From Candidatus Phytoplasma oryzae (GTDB lineage: Bacteria > Bacillota_I > Bacilli_A > Acholeplasmatales > Acholeplasmataceae): a stretch of 64,000 bases of DNA. Made by a program: the position numbers and the translations under genes. The notes beneath the pieces are model-generated. The model saw only the letters and a list, made by a program, of their open reading frames with translations. It had not been told where the DNA came from and did not search any database. The stretch spans positions 1 through 64,000 of the forward strand of contig NZ_JHUK01000001.1 in the NCBI RefSeq assembly GCF_003263355.1. The letters run 5' to 3'. Positions 44,438 to 52,263 of the stretch are shown here, piece after piece (the stretch's first letter is position 1; each line of letters opens with the position of its first letter).

Positions 44438-46438
44438 CTATAAAATTCTTAAACAATTGATAATAACTACAATAGTACTCGATTCATGTAAAATACCAGC
44501 ATATTGAAATGGAATTGTAATAAAAAAATTTATAATAGACAGCATAATAATAATAAAAACAGAAAAAAAAATATTTTGTTTGATAATTGTTTTTAATCTT
44601 AAAGATAACTGATGAGTATATAATATTTTGATTAAATTATTTTGAATTAAAACAATATCAGAAAGTTCAATAACAATATCACTGCCTTCTTGAAGAGTAA
44701 TAGAAACATCTGCATTAACTAAAGCTAAAGAATCATTAACTCCATCACCTACCATAGCAACAACATCATATTTTTTTTTAATTTGTTTTATATAATTCAA
44801 TTTATCTTCAGGCAAACAATTAGAAAAACACAAATCTAATCCTAAAGAAGAATTAATTGTTTTAGCTACTTTTTCATTATCACCTGTTAACATTATAGTT
44901 TTGATTTTTTTTTCTTTAAAATAATTAATCATTTCTAAAGAATAATTTCTAATTTGATCAAATAAAGAAATAACCATTATAACTTTTTCATTATGACTAA
45001 AATAAATAACTGTATTTCCTTCTGTCAATAACAATTTAGTTTTTTCTTTTATTTGTTCAGAAACAAAATAAAAATTATTACTTGTATTAGTAAAATGATT
45101 ATATTTAGCTATTTTATATTTATTTTTTCCACTAACAGATTCAATACCTATACCAATTAAATTAGAAATATTTATATTTATATTTTTAAAAGATTTTATT
45201 TTTTTTTGACAATATTTTTTTATTGCAAAAGCTATAGGATGATTAGTTTTCTTTTCCATTTCAAATAAAATATTTAAATAATTTAACTGTTGTTCTTTGT
45301 TTATATTAAAATTAGGATCAAAAAAAATTTCTTTAACAAAAGGTTTGCCTTGGGTTAATGTTCCTGTTTTATCAAAAGCAATAGCTTTAATATTTGAAAA
45401 AAAATCTAAAGACTTACCGCTTTTTAATAAAATACCTTTTTTAGCTAAATTAGAAACAGCAGCAAAAGTGGCAGGAATATCAGCAACTGCTAAAGCGCAA
45501 GGAGAAGCAACAGTTAAAAAAACCATCATTTTTTTAAAAATATTTTTAAATTGAAAATATTCTAAAATTGGATCTTCTAAAATTGGATTATAATAAAAAA
45601 TTTTATTTATTGTAAAAGTAATTAATAAAACTAATAAAACCAAAATAATAACAATTTTTACATATATAGGCTCTATTTTTTTAATCAAAACGGCTTTATC
45701 AGAAACATTTTCCTTTATTTTATAGCTTATTTTAAGTATCTTGTTAAAAATTGATTCATCAACTATTTTAGTTATTTCGATTATCAAATTATTACTTAAA
45801 TTTATACTACTTCCGAAAACTATATCACCATCTTGTTTTTCTATAGGTAAACTTTCACCAGTTATATTAGATTCATTTATAGAAGATAAACCTGAAACAA
45901 TTATTCCATCAGAAGGTATTTGATCACCATTTAAAACAATTACTTTATCTCCAACCTTTAATTCTTTGGCTTCAATTAAACTAAAATTACCATTTTTATC
46001 TAATAATCTAGCTTGATTAGGAACAATTTTAAAAAGATTTTTAATTTCTTTGTAACTTTTATTTTCAATATATTCTTCTAAAAAATTAGCTCCGGAAAAA
46101 ATTATAATCAATAAATTTGCTTCATTAAATTCTCTTAAATATATAGCTCCTAAAGCTCCTAAAGTCATTAAAACATGAATATTAGGAGTAAATTTTTTAT
46201 TTTTTTTTGTATTATAATAAGTAAGTATAAAACCTTCAGAAATAATATGGTAACCTGAAAGTAATAAAATAACAATTGTAACAGAAAATTTAAGTAATAC
46301 AAGAGTATCTTGATTTATTATTATTTTTTTAGTAATTTTTTCCATAAAAGTTAAAGGAACAAAAAATAAAAAATAAAATAAAATACCACAAAAAAAAAGA
46401 AAAATATATTTTCGCTCATTCGTTTTATTTGGATTCAA
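44438..46438 (-). CDS. P1B-type metal-transporting ATPase (P1B-4-like, SPC motif)
   Basis: This ATP-driven exporter of transition-metal ions is 666 residues long. The actuator has GESLPIEKQ, the phosphorylation site is FDKTGTLTQGKP (Asp about residue 350), the hinge is GDGVNDSLAL, and there are about six to eight membrane spans. The transport site is TVASPCALAV in place of CPC, with HESST in the last span. SPC plus HEG(S/G)T is the P1B-4 pattern, so Fe2+, Co2+ or Zn2+ is more likely than Cu+. No N-terminal metal-binding domain is present. The start is TTG with GAGGAG eight bases upstream. Metal choice is inferred. Confidence 0.9.
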   Translation of the reverse strand: MNPNKTNERKYIFLFFCGILFYFLFFVPLTFMEKITKKIIINQDTLVLLKFSVTIVILLLSGYHIISEGFILTYYNTKKNKKFTPNIHVLMTLGALGAIYLREFNEANLLIIIFSGANFLEEYIENKSYKEIKNLFKIVPNQARLLDKNGNFSLIEAKELKVGDKVIVLNGDQIPSDGIIVSGLSSINESNITGESLPIEKQDGDIVFGSSINLSNNLIIEITKIVDESIFNKILKISYKIKENVSDKAVLIKKIEPIYVKIVIILVLLVLLITFTINKIFYYNPILEDPILEYFQFKNIFKKMMVFLTVASPCALAVADIPATFAAVSNLAKKGILLKSGKSLDFFSNIKAIAFDKTGTLTQGKPFVKEIFFDPNFNINKEQQLNYLNILFEMEKKTNHPIAFAIKKYCQKKIKSFKNININISNLIGIGIESVSGKNKYKIAKYNHFTNTSNNFYFVSEQIKEKTKLLLTEGNTVIYFSHNEKVIMVISLFDQIRNYSLEMINYFKEKKIKTIMLTGDNEKVAKTINSSLGLDLCFSNCLPEDKLNYIKQIKKKYDVVAMVGDGVNDSLALVNADVSITLQEGSDIVIELSDIVLIQNNLIKILYTHQLSLRLKTIIKQNIFFSVFIIIMLSIINFFITIPFQYAGILHESSTIVVIINCLRIL

Positions 46439-46505
46439 TACATATTCTCCTCATTAATAAATATTTAGTTTTGTTTTTAAGTAACGATAATAATTTTTTT
46501 ATTTT

Positions 46506-47162
46506 CTATTTATCAGTTTCTTCTTTTTTTTCTATATTAACTTCTTCATCTAAATTAAAATTTTTTTCTATATTTATTTTTTCATCTGAATTAAAATTTT
46601 TTTCTATATTTACTTTTTCATCTGAATTAAAATTTTTTTCTATATTTACTTTTTCATCTGAATTAAAATTTCTTTCTATATAAACATTTTCTTCAATGTT
46701 AACTTCTTTTTTTAATAAATCTTTAGTTTCTATTTTATCTTTTAATCTTTTTAACATTTCATAAAAATGATTTTTTATTTTTTCTTCAATAATTTTTCTA
46801 GTTTCACGATTAATTGGATGCGCTATATCTAAAAAATTTTCTCTTTTATTCCTAATATTTTCTGAATTATTATTCAAATCTTTTTTTTCTTCTGTTTTTT
46901 GAAACTTCCTGATACTAGGCATAGCAATAAAAATCCCCTTATCTCCTTGAATAATTTTTATATTATGCACTACAAAAGCATTAAAAAATGTTATAGAAGA
47001 GATACCTTTCAATCTATTTTGACTTTTATTTTGTTTTCTAATTTTTACTGAAGTAATTTCTATATTTTGATCTACACAATTATTATCTAATTTAACTTCA
47101 ATTTTATCTTCTCCTCTTTCTAACATTTCTTGATAACATTTCTTAATTTCTTCAGATATCAT
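46506..47162 (-). CDS. spoVG: SpoVG-family protein, second half of a tandem SpoVG gene
   Basis: The frame begins with what is the C-terminal helix of the preceding SpoVG domain (about 1-25). A full second SpoVG domain follows: KGISSITFFNAFVVHNIKI, then GIFIAMPSIRK, then FLDIAHPINRETRKIIEEK. The C-terminus is a 12-residue repeat, NIEKNFNSDEKV-type, about four copies. SpoVG proteins are RNA/DNA-binding regulators in Firmicutes. Upstream the frame connects, apart from one base, to the 47308-47526 gene, so the original protein had two SpoVG domains in tandem. No good Shine-Dalgarno lies before the ATG at 47162, so independent translation is doubtful. Confidence 0.8.
   Translation of the reverse strand: MISEEIKKCYQEMLERGEDKIEVKLDNNCVDQNIEITSVKIRKQNKSQNRLKGISSITFFNAFVVHNIKIIQGDKGIFIAMPSIRKFQKTEEKKDLNNNSENIRNKRENFLDIAHPINRETRKIIEEKIKNHFYEMLKRLKDKIETKDLLKKEVNIEENVYIERNFNSDEKVNIEKNFNSDEKVNIEKNFNSDEKINIEKNFNLDEEVNIEKKEETDK
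46531..46686 (-). repeat. 36-bp in-frame tandem repeat, about four copies
   Basis: Each unit encodes a 12-residue motif of type VNIEKNFNSDEK at the end of the second SpoVG gene. Copies are near-identical with a few substitutions. Copy number can change in steps of 36 bp without frame loss. Confidence 0.85.
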
Positions 47163-47228
47163 TTTACGAGTTTCACGATTAATTGGATGCGCTATATCTA
47201 AAAAATTTAAAAAATTTCTTTGTTTCGA

Positions 47229-47343
47229 AATATGTTCTATATTTATAGTTTCTTCTTTTTTTTGCTTAGGAATATGTTCTATATTTATAGTTTCTTCTTT
47301 TTTTTGCTTAGGGAATATGTTCTATATTTATAGTTTCTTCTTG
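47229..47343 (-). repeat. 42-bp tandem repeat with an extra base in one copy
   Basis: Units start at 47229, 47271 and 47314 on the plus strand. The first interval is 42 bp, the second 43 bp, because one copy has GGG instead of GG (47311-47313). In the minus-strand frame a unit reads EETINIEHIPKQKK. The extra base makes a TAA stop. A run of eight A/T next to it is another slippage point. Confidence 0.9.
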
Positions 47344-47526
47344 TCTAAACTTTTTTTTAACACTTGGCATTCCTATAAAAATACCCTTTTCATTTTCTAA
47401 AATTTTAATATTATGCACCACAAAAGAATTATTAAAAGTTATCGAAGCAATACCTTTAAATAACTTATTAAAGAACCTACCTTGTCTTTCCTTATGTTTC
47501 TTTATTCGAATGTAGGTAATTTTCAT
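47308..47526 (-). CDS. spoVG: SpoVG-family protein, first half, cut off by a frameshift
   Basis: The 72 residues hold most of a SpoVG domain: MKITYIRIKK, GIASITFNNSFVVHNIKI, GIFIGMPSVKK. They then stop inside the short repeat, where an extra C (minus strand) makes a TAA. Restoring one base leads straight on through two more repeat units to NFLDIAHPINRETRK and the second SpoVG gene. A strong Shine-Dalgarno (GGGGGAG) precedes the ATG, so initiation here is active. The product as written would lack the C-terminal helix of SpoVG. Upstream of it lie ksgA and the HD hydrolase gene on the same strand. Confidence 0.85.
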   Translation of the reverse strand: MKITYIRIKKHKERQGRFFNKLFKGIASITFNNSFVVHNIKILENEKGIFIGMPSVKKKFRQEETINIEHIP

Positions 47527-47647
47527 TTATAGCTCCCCCATCTTTTTTCTATTTTTATATAAAATTAAAAAATTATATCCACGATATCTACAAATTATTT
47601 TAACATATTATTCATAAATATAGTTTTATTTATGACTTTTTAGAAAT

Positions 47648-48496
47648 TTATTTATCTAATCCTTGTTTTAAAATAATTTGTTTATTAAAAAAATTAAAAA
47701 ATAAAGCTGATATTTCTTTAAATTTTAAAATACTTATTTGTTCAGCTCGAATATTAAAAGGAATTTGATATTTTTTAAAAAAAAGAAAAATTTGAGATTT
47801 AGATAAAGAAAAAAAACAACTTAAATTATTAATCATTTGTTTCCTTTTTTGTTTAAAAGAAGCTTTTAAAAACACATAAAATTCTTTTTTAATGAATTCT
47901 TTTTCTTCATCTTTTAATAACAATTTTTCAAATTTTAAAACGATACCATCCACCTTAGGTTTTGGAAAAAACATAGTATTTTTAACATTACGAATTTTAG
48001 TTATTTTAGTTAAAGATTGTAAAAAAATACTTAAAAAAGAACTAAATTTTCCTTTTTTTTCTTGAGATAAAATACGTAAACCCAATTCTTTTTGAATTAA
48101 AAAAGTAAAAGTTTTCACTTTTTCTAAAAATAAAATTTTAAATATTAAAGAAGAAAAAATATGATAAGGCAAATTACCAATAATATTTAAATCCTCTTCT
48201 GCGAAAAAATAATAAAAATCTTTTTCTAAATTACGTTTTAAAACATCATCATAAATAATATGAATATTATTATAATTATTAAATTCTAAAAAAATTTTTA
48301 AAGATGTATCAATTTCATAAGTTAAAACTTTTTTTGCTTCTTTAGCAATTAAACGAGTAAAAATACCTTTGCCAGCACCAATTTCTACAACATTTTTATT
48401 TTTTAAATTTGCTTCTTTCAAAATGATTTTTAATAAATTCATATTATTTAAAAAATTTTGACCATATTTTTTTTTAAATAAATGTTTTGATTTCAT
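47648..48496 (-). CDS. ksgA: 16S rRNA dimethyladenosine transferase
   Basis: KsgA dimethylates the two adjacent adenosines in the 3' hairpin of 16S rRNA during 30S maturation. It begins KKYGQNFLNN, has the SAM motif VVEIGAGKGIFTRLI, the catalytic NLPYHIFSSL and the Lys-rich C-terminal helical domain. The 282 residues are typical. It lies 37 nt downstream of the HD hydrolase gene. Also known as rsmA. Confidence 0.96.
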   Translation of the reverse strand: MKSKHLFKKKYGQNFLNNMNLLKIILKEANLKNKNVVEIGAGKGIFTRLIAKEAKKVLTYEIDTSLKIFLEFNNYNNIHIIYDDVLKRNLEKDFYYFFAEEDLNIIGNLPYHIFSSLIFKILFLEKVKTFTFLIQKELGLRILSQEKKGKFSSFLSIFLQSLTKITKIRNVKNTMFFPKPKVDGIVLKFEKLLLKDEEKEFIKKEFYVFLKASFKQKRKQMINNLSCFFSLSKSQIFLFFKKYQIPFNIRAEQISILKFKEISALFFNFFNKQIILKQGLDK

Positions 48497-48533
48497 AATA
48501 TAGCATATACTATTCTATTTAATAATAAAATAT

Positions 48534-49805
48534 TCAATTAACTTTATTTTTTCTATAAAAAAATTTTAAGTATTTTTTATCATTTTTTATTAAACAATTA
48601 ATAAAAAAAGATTTTTCACTTAACTTTTGAATTTTTTTTTGATTTTTTTCTGAAACAGAAATAAAAATATGTTCTCCTATATTTTTTCTATTTTCATAAT
48701 AAGTATTTTGAAAAAATTCTTTTTCTTCTGTATAATATTGTCTTTCATCATCATTCTTATAAAAACTTAAAATTTTATTTTTTTGGTTTAATAAATCACT
48801 TTTATCAATAAAAAGCCAAATATTACGATTTAAAAAATCTTGACATAAACTAGATAAAATTAAATCTTTTTCTTGTTTAAAATGAAAAATTAAACTATTA
48901 ACATAAAAATCATCTATTTCTAAATAATAATTTATATTATTTTGGTTATTTATAAATTTTTTCAAAATAAACATAATTTCTTCGAATTTAAAAATATAGT
49001 TTACTTTTAATAAATACTGAATTCTTTTAAAAATTTTCTCTAAAATAATAGAATATCCTATAACTTTAGGATGATAATAAACCTGATGGTACATATGATA
49101 ACGACTTATTAAATAATTTTCAATTGAAGAAATACCATTTTGTTTAAAAACAACTTTACTTTTTTTTATATCTATAATTCTTAATAATCTATCTGTATCA
49201 ATATAGCCATAACTAACTCCTGCAAAAAAAGCATCTCTTTTTAAATAATCTAAACGATCAAAATCTAATTGACTAGACAAAAGTTGTTCTATTAACTTAA
49301 ATTTACTTTTTTTCTTAATGATAGCAGATACATCGTACTTAAATTGTTTATCAATTTGATTTAATATCGAAACTATTTCAGGATGAGAATTTATAATTTG
49401 AGCACTTTTTTCTTCATGTATAGTATGAAAAATATTTTCAAAAATATGAGAATAAGCACTATGTCCTATATCGTGTAATAAAGAAGAAGTTAAAAGTAAC
49501 AATTTTTCTCTTAAATTTATCTTATTATGTAAAAAAAAAGAATTAGTTTCTAAAAACTTTCTTGCTAATTCATAAACTCCTAAACTATGAGTAAAACGTG
49601 AATGTTCAGCACCATGATAAACAATACTAACACATCCTAACTGTTTTATTCTTCTAAGTCTTTGCATAACACTAGTATCAATTATTTTTTTTAAAAAAAC
49701 ATAATTAAAATAAATATAACCATAAATCGGATCTCTAAAAACTTCTGGTTTCAAAAATTTTTCTAATTTTTTATTATTTTCTAATTTAAGAAAATTAGTA
49801 ATCAT
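48534..49805 (-). CDS. HD-domain phosphohydrolase (dGTPase/SAMHD1-like, YwfO type)
   Basis: The N-terminal half has the HD-domain metal site: HSRFTHSLGVYELA, then SLLHDIGHSAYSH, then a later Asp in QLDFDRLDYLKRDA. The 423 residues and the IYGYIYFNYVFLKKIID start resemble Bacillus YwfO and SAMHD1-like dNTP triphosphohydrolases. Such enzymes hydrolyse dNTPs or nucleotides; a role in nucleotide-pool balance with NrdF is possible but not shown. It lies on the same strand between pduL and ksgA. Confidence 0.85.
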   Translation of the reverse strand: MITNFLKLENNKKLEKFLKPEVFRDPIYGYIYFNYVFLKKIIDTSVMQRLRRIKQLGCVSIVYHGAEHSRFTHSLGVYELARKFLETNSFFLHNKINLREKLLLLTSSLLHDIGHSAYSHIFENIFHTIHEEKSAQIINSHPEIVSILNQIDKQFKYDVSAIIKKKSKFKLIEQLLSSQLDFDRLDYLKRDAFFAGVSYGYIDTDRLLRIIDIKKSKVVFKQNGISSIENYLISRYHMYHQVYYHPKVIGYSIILEKIFKRIQYLLKVNYIFKFEEIMFILKKFINNQNNINYYLEIDDFYVNSLIFHFKQEKDLILSSLCQDFLNRNIWLFIDKSDLLNQKNKILSFYKNDDERQYYTEEKEFFQNTYYENRKNIGEHIFISVSEKNQKKIQKLSEKSFFINCLIKNDKKYLKFFYRKNKVN

Positions 49806-49990
49806 TTAATTAATACAATATCTCTTTCTTATTATCATTTTTTCATTTATCTTCCCAATTTTACTATAAAGAAAAAATTAATAAAATTTAAAAAAAGAAA
49901 ATAATTAAAAATATTTAATATTTATAAACATAAATTATACAAATAATTTAATAAAATAAATATTTTTAAAAAAATTTAAAAAATAAAATC

Positions 49991-50593
49991 TTAATCAATT
50001 AAAATTGGATCATATATCAATTCTACTAAATCTCCATTTTTAAGCAAAAAAGCACTACCATCATCAGTATCTAAATGACATTCTAAAACAAAATTCTTAT
50101 CTACTCGACATAAAATTTTTCCTAAAATTCCTGATTTAATGCCTTTAATTTTAATATTAACTATTTGTTTATCTTTAATATTAAATTTATTAGCATCTTC
50201 AATACTAAGATGTATATGTCTATCTGAAATAATTACTCCTTCTGATATTTCTACTTGACCTTTAGGTCCAATTAAGATAGCTTTACCAGAATTTTTAATA
50301 TTTCCTGAACTTCGAATAGGTGCTTTAAAATTATATCTCAAATTATCACTCTGACTTATTTCTATTTGATCAAAATTTCTTACTGGTCCTAAAACACGTA
50401 CTCCAGATAAAATTTTACCTTCAAAATTCGAAATATTTATTTTTTCTTCAGCAGCAAACTGACCTGTTTGAGATAATCTTTTAAATAATTTTAACTCATA
50501 ATTTTTACAACCAAATAAAATATCTAAAGTAGCTTGAGTTAAATGAACATGTCTTCCTGATATTCCTACAGGAATTTTTTTATTAACTAACAT
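49991..50593 (-). CDS. pduL: Phosphotransacylase PduL (phosphate propanoyl/acetyltransferase)
   Basis: PduL exchanges the CoA of acetyl- or propanoyl-CoA for phosphate. Its two beta-barrel domains carry the metal-binding histidines (GISGRHVHLT about residue 10-20, then ISDRHIHLS in the second half) and LDTDDGSAF near the end. It replaces the unrelated Pta enzyme and, with PDH and acetate kinase, would make ATP from pyruvate, a route proposed for phytoplasmas. I use the ATG at 50593, which matches the family start (KKIPVGISGRHVHL). The AAAGGAG lies 17 nt upstream, so an unusual start codon or a longer form (TTG 50623) is possible. No microcompartment genes are nearby. Confidence 0.92.
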   Translation of the reverse strand: MLVNKKIPVGISGRHVHLTQATLDILFGCKNYELKLFKRLSQTGQFAAEEKINISNFEGKILSGVRVLGPVRNFDQIEISQSDNLRYNFKAPIRSSGNIKNSGKAILIGPKGQVEISEGVIISDRHIHLSIEDANKFNIKDKQIVNIKIKGIKSGILGKILCRVDKNFVLECHLDTDDGSAFLLKNGDLVELIYDPILID

Positions 50594-50623
50594 AATTATA
50601 ATTAAAATATCTCCTTTTAACAA

Positions 50624-51114
50624 TATAATAAAATAGATAAAAATATTTTCTATTTTAAATTTTAAGTCAATTTTACTTTTAAAATAAAATATAATTACTA
50701 AAATATAGTATTTTGTTGATCTTTTTTAAATGTTGAATATAAAATAGTATATAATAACTAGTATGTATGATTTATAATATTTTTATCATTTTCAATAAAA
50801 TTATAATTAAAATTAAACAAAAAATAATAAAAATAATATCTTCTTCAAAATTTTTAATAATACTAAAAAAATTTAGTATATTTATAAATTGTTATTTATA
50901 ATTTTACATATTTATTTTTTAAATTTTCAAAAAATAACTAATAACTATATCATATCATTGTAATTATATATGAAAACAAAAAAAAACAGAATATATTTTG
51001 AGAATAATATAATAATAGTAAAATTTATAAAAATTAAATTATATAAACTTTAATAAAAATAAAAAAATTAAAATATATTTAATTATAAAAAAGGAGGCAA
51101 AAATAAAAATTACT
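50624..51114. other. Intergenic region between divergent pduL and ychF
   Basis: These 490 bases hold no gene I can support. AAAGGAGG (around 51090) serves ychF. Promoter-like TTGATC with TATAAA (around 50718-50745) points rightward but is far from ychF. No structured RNA was noticed. Confidence 0.5.
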
Positions 51115-52194
51115 ATGAAAGTAGGAATAATAGGTCTTCCGAATGTTGGAAAATCAACTTTATTTAATGTTTTAACAAAATCTAAAGTGCTTGAAGCTAA
51201 TTATCCATTTGCAACTATTAATCCTAATAAAGGGACTGTTTTAGTGCCTGACAAGAGATTTGAAAAATTAGCAAATATTTTTCAATCAAAAAAAATAATT
51301 CCAACACAAATAGAATTTTTAGATATTGCTGGCTTAGTCGAAAATGCTTCAAAAGGATACGGATTAGGAAATCAGTTTTTAGGCCATATTCGAGATGTAG
51401 ATGCTATTTGTCATGTCATAAGATGTTTTGAAAATCCACAAATTATCAATATTATGGAAAAAGTTGATCCTTTAAAAGAAATTGAAATTATAGAAACAGA
51501 ACTAATATTATCAGATCTAGAACAAATAGAAAAACGTATTCAAAAAATAAATAAAAATCAAAAAAATTTAAAAGAAATACAAATTTTAGAAAAAATAAAA
51601 AAAAATATTTTTCAAGAAAAAATATTATCAAAACAAAAATTAAATTCAGAAGAAATAAAAATAATTAAAAATTTTAATTTTATTTCATTAAAACCTAAAA
51701 TATATATAGGTAATTTTCAAGAACAAGATTTAAATAATCTATCAAAGAATGTTTTCTTTCAAAAAATGAATACTTATAGCGAAGAAAAAAAAATAAATTT
51801 TGTTCCAATATGCGCTTCATTAGAAAAAAAAAAACTTAATTTAAATAAAAAAGAAACAGAAGAAATAATCAATATTTATAAATCAACAAAAAATATACTA
51901 CAAGAAATTATCAAAAAAAGTTATGAAATTTTAAATCTAAAAACTTATTTTACCGCAGGGCCGAAAGAAATTAAAGCATGGTCATTTTTAACAGGAATGA
52001 CAGCGCCCGAATGTGCTGGATTAATACACACGGATTTTCAAACTGGTTTTATTAAAGCAGAAGTTTTTAATTACGAAGATTTAATAAAATATCAAAATTT
52101 AACAAATTTAAAAAAAAAAGGTAAATTAAGATTAGAAGGAAAAAAATATTTAGTAAAAGACGGAGATATAATTACTTTTTTTTTTAATGTTTAA
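51115..52194 (+). CDS. ychF: Ribosome-binding ATPase YchF
   Basis: This Obg-family P-loop ATPase prefers ATP to GTP and binds the 70S ribosome. The opening GIIGLPNVGKSTLFN is the P-loop. Then come FATINPNKGTV, DIAGLVENASKGYGLGNQFL, a coiled-coil insertion, NVV-like NxxE replaced as usual, and a C-terminal TGS domain (TFFTAGPKEIKAWSF, RLEGKKYLVKDGDI). The 359 residues are normal. It stands 69 nt before ileS on the same strand. Confidence 0.96.
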   Translation: MKVGIIGLPNVGKSTLFNVLTKSKVLEANYPFATINPNKGTVLVPDKRFEKLANIFQSKKIIPTQIEFLDIAGLVENASKGYGLGNQFLGHIRDVDAICHVIRCFENPQIINIMEKVDPLKEIEIIETELILSDLEQIEKRIQKINKNQKNLKEIQILEKIKKNIFQEKILSKQKLNSEEIKIIKNFNFISLKPKIYIGNFQEQDLNNLSKNVFFQKMNTYSEEKKINFVPICASLEKKKLNLNKKETEEIINIYKSTKNILQEIIKKSYEILNLKTYFTAGPKEIKAWSFLTGMTAPECAGLIHTDFQTGFIKAEVFNYEDLIKYQNLTNLKKKGKLRLEGKKYLVKDGDIITFFFNV

Positions 52195-52263
52195 ATTTTT
52201 ATTTTTTTAAATATAAAAAAATAAATTTGTTTACAATTTATTTTATTAGGAGAAAATTTTATA

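Noticed and set aside
46531-46686. CRISPR-like repeats, and an antisense frame (46429-46683, plus strand) rich in FSSELKFFSI-type repeats
   Set aside because: The repeats are the coding repeats of the SpoVG gene; the plus-strand frame is their mirror image.
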